A stretch of 5,869 nucleotides of DNA from an uncultured Sphingobacteriaceae bacterium (lineage in GTDB: Bacteria > Bacteroidota > Bacteroidia > Sphingobacteriales > Sphingobacteriaceae), in assembly GCA_937875035.1 (NCBI GenBank), contig CALNCF010000431.1, forward strand, positions 1 to 5,869, given 5' to 3'. A model generated the notes under the pieces. It made no database searches and was not told the origin of the DNA. It saw only the letters and a program-made list of their open reading frames with translations. The position numbers and the translations under genes are program-made. Positions 4,937 through 5,869 of the stretch are shown here, one piece after another. Each line of letters begins with the position of its first letter. Positions within the stretch are counted from its first letter, which is position 1.

Positions 4937-5869
4937 TTATAAAGACGGAACGATCTTTTCGATCACGGCCAATCCTTCTTCGATGTGTTCTTTCTGAATG
5001 TTCAGCGCAGGACGGAAACGGATCGACTGGTTTCCGCAACCCAGGAACATCACATTGTTTTCCATACCCTTGCTTACGAACTGATCTCTCATTTCCTTGC
5101 TCGGGAAATCAAAAGCGGTGATCAATCCGCGTCCGCGTACATTGCTGATCTTATCGTATTTCTTAGACAATTTCTGAAGGTTCTCCAAAAGGAAAGAACC
5201 TACTGTTTCTGCATTGTCGCACAGCTGATCTTCTTCAATGATCTCCATGATGCGTGAAGAACGAACCATATCGACCAGGTTACCACCCCATGTAGAGTTG
5301 ATACGAGAAGAGATATTGAATACATTGGTTTCGATCTCATCTACTTTCTTGCCTGCAAGAATCCCGCATACCTGCATCTTTTTACCGAAGCAAAGAATAT
5401 CCGGACGCGCTTTCTCGCCGAAATGCTCATGAGCCCAGAATTTACCGCTCAGCCCCACGCCGGTTTGTACTTCGTCGTAGATCAGGAAGCAATCGTTCTC
5501 ATCGCAGATGGCGCGCAGCTTCTCCAGGAATTCCTGGCGGAAGTGGTTATCACCTCCTTCAGACTGGATCGGCTCGATAATGATCGCGCAGATATCATCC
5601 TTGTTTTCCTTGAACGCAGTCTTGATCTGCTTGATCGACAGCTCTTCTCTTCTTAAAAGATCTTCATAGTTGTCGTCGGTATAAGGGAATTTGATCTTCG
5701 GGTTGGAAACACGCGGCCAGTCGAACTTGGCAAACCATTTGGTTTTGTCGGGCAGGGTGTTGGTTAAGCTCAGGGTATAACCGGAGCGGCCGTGGAAGGC
5801 TTGCTCAAAGTGCAGTACCTTGAATCCGCGCTCGGTAGTATAGCCTTTGGTAAAGTTTTTCTGTACTTT
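4937..5869 (-). CDS. lat: L-lysine 6-aminotransferase (class III, PLP-dependent), C-terminal 310 residues (partial, enters from the right edge)
   Basis: This enzyme transfers the epsilon-amino group of lysine to 2-oxoglutarate. It yields glutamate and 2-aminoadipate 6-semialdehyde, which cyclises to piperideine-6-carboxylate and leads into 2-aminoadipate catabolism. The frame is open from the right edge to TAA at 4939-4937. About 130 N-terminal residues are missing compared with the roughly 450-residue mycobacterial enzyme. In window numbering, FHGRSGYTLSLTNT (25-38) and KFDWPRV (48-54) are hallmarks of the lysine 6-aminotransferase subgroup. IIEPIQSEGGDNHFR (97-111) and IYDEVQTG (130-137, Asp132 for the pyridine nitrogen) are conserved. 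The PLP lysine is the first Lys of FGKKMQVCG (Lys163, codon 5383-5381), followed by NSTWGGN and RGRGLITAF. The GTG at 5458 is an internal Val, not a start. An intrinsic terminator follows the stop. The substrate assignment rests on these subgroup motifs and is strong but not proven. Confidence 0.94.
   Translation of the reverse strand, partial: KVQKNFTKGYTTERGFKVLHFEQAFHGRSGYTLSLTNTLPDKTKWFAKFDWPRVSNPKIKFPYTDDNYEDLLRREELSIKQIKTAFKENKDDICAIIIEPIQSEGGDNHFRQEFLEKLRAICDENDCFLIYDEVQTGVGLSGKFWAHEHFGEKARPDILCFGKKMQVCGILAGKKVDEIETNVFNISSRINSTWGGNLVDMVRSSRIMEIIEEDQLCDNAETVGSFLLENLQKLSKKYDKISNVRGRGLITAFDFPSKEMRDQFVSKGMENNVMFLGCGNQSIRFRPALNIQKEHIEEGLAVIEKIVPSL

Overview
The window looks like ordinary core-genome DNA of a Bacteroidota species. 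The likeliest group is Chitinophagales/Sphingobacteriia-like, with roughly 50% GC coding sequence; this placement is inferred. Three things support it: a DUF4294-type protein, a family largely confined to Bacteroidota; a bacillithiol deacetylase of the BshB1 type; and several matches to the Bacteroidota -7 promoter element TAnnTTTG in short AT-rich gaps. Shine-Dalgarno sequences are mostly absent, also as expected for the phylum.

The left half is on the minus strand. It reads, in transcription order, a bifunctional RelA/SpoT homologue (rsh, 685-2892), a Fur-family repressor (130-615), and the first 32 codons of adenylosuccinate synthetase purA (1-96), which runs off the left edge. The gaps are 69 and 33 bp. 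The first contains its own candidate promoter, so fur-purA may be transcribed with or without rsh. Functionally this joins the (p)ppGpp enzyme with a purine enzyme that is a known ppGpp target.

The middle is on the plus strand. A secreted or periplasmic DUF4294 protein (GTG start at 2980) diverges from rsh across an 87-bp AT-rich region that holds a Fur-box-sized inverted repeat. It is followed by bshB1 (3623-4339), which has a perfect TAnnTTTG only a few bases before its ATG.

The right part returns to the minus strand. An O6-methylguanine-DNA methyltransferase gene (4369-4854) is complete in one frame apart from a single internal TAA codon. This leaves it a likely pseudogene, or marks a sequencing error. 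Next comes a clear intrinsic terminator (4880-4914), then the C-terminal 310 residues of an L-lysine 6-aminotransferase that enters from the right edge.

I see no mobile element, CRISPR array, RNA gene, or obviously new multi-gene system. The observations most worth a second look are the nonsense codon in the methyltransferase, the altered P-loop-like motif at the start of PurA, and the two palindromes that overlap the predicted promoters next to the Fur-family gene.
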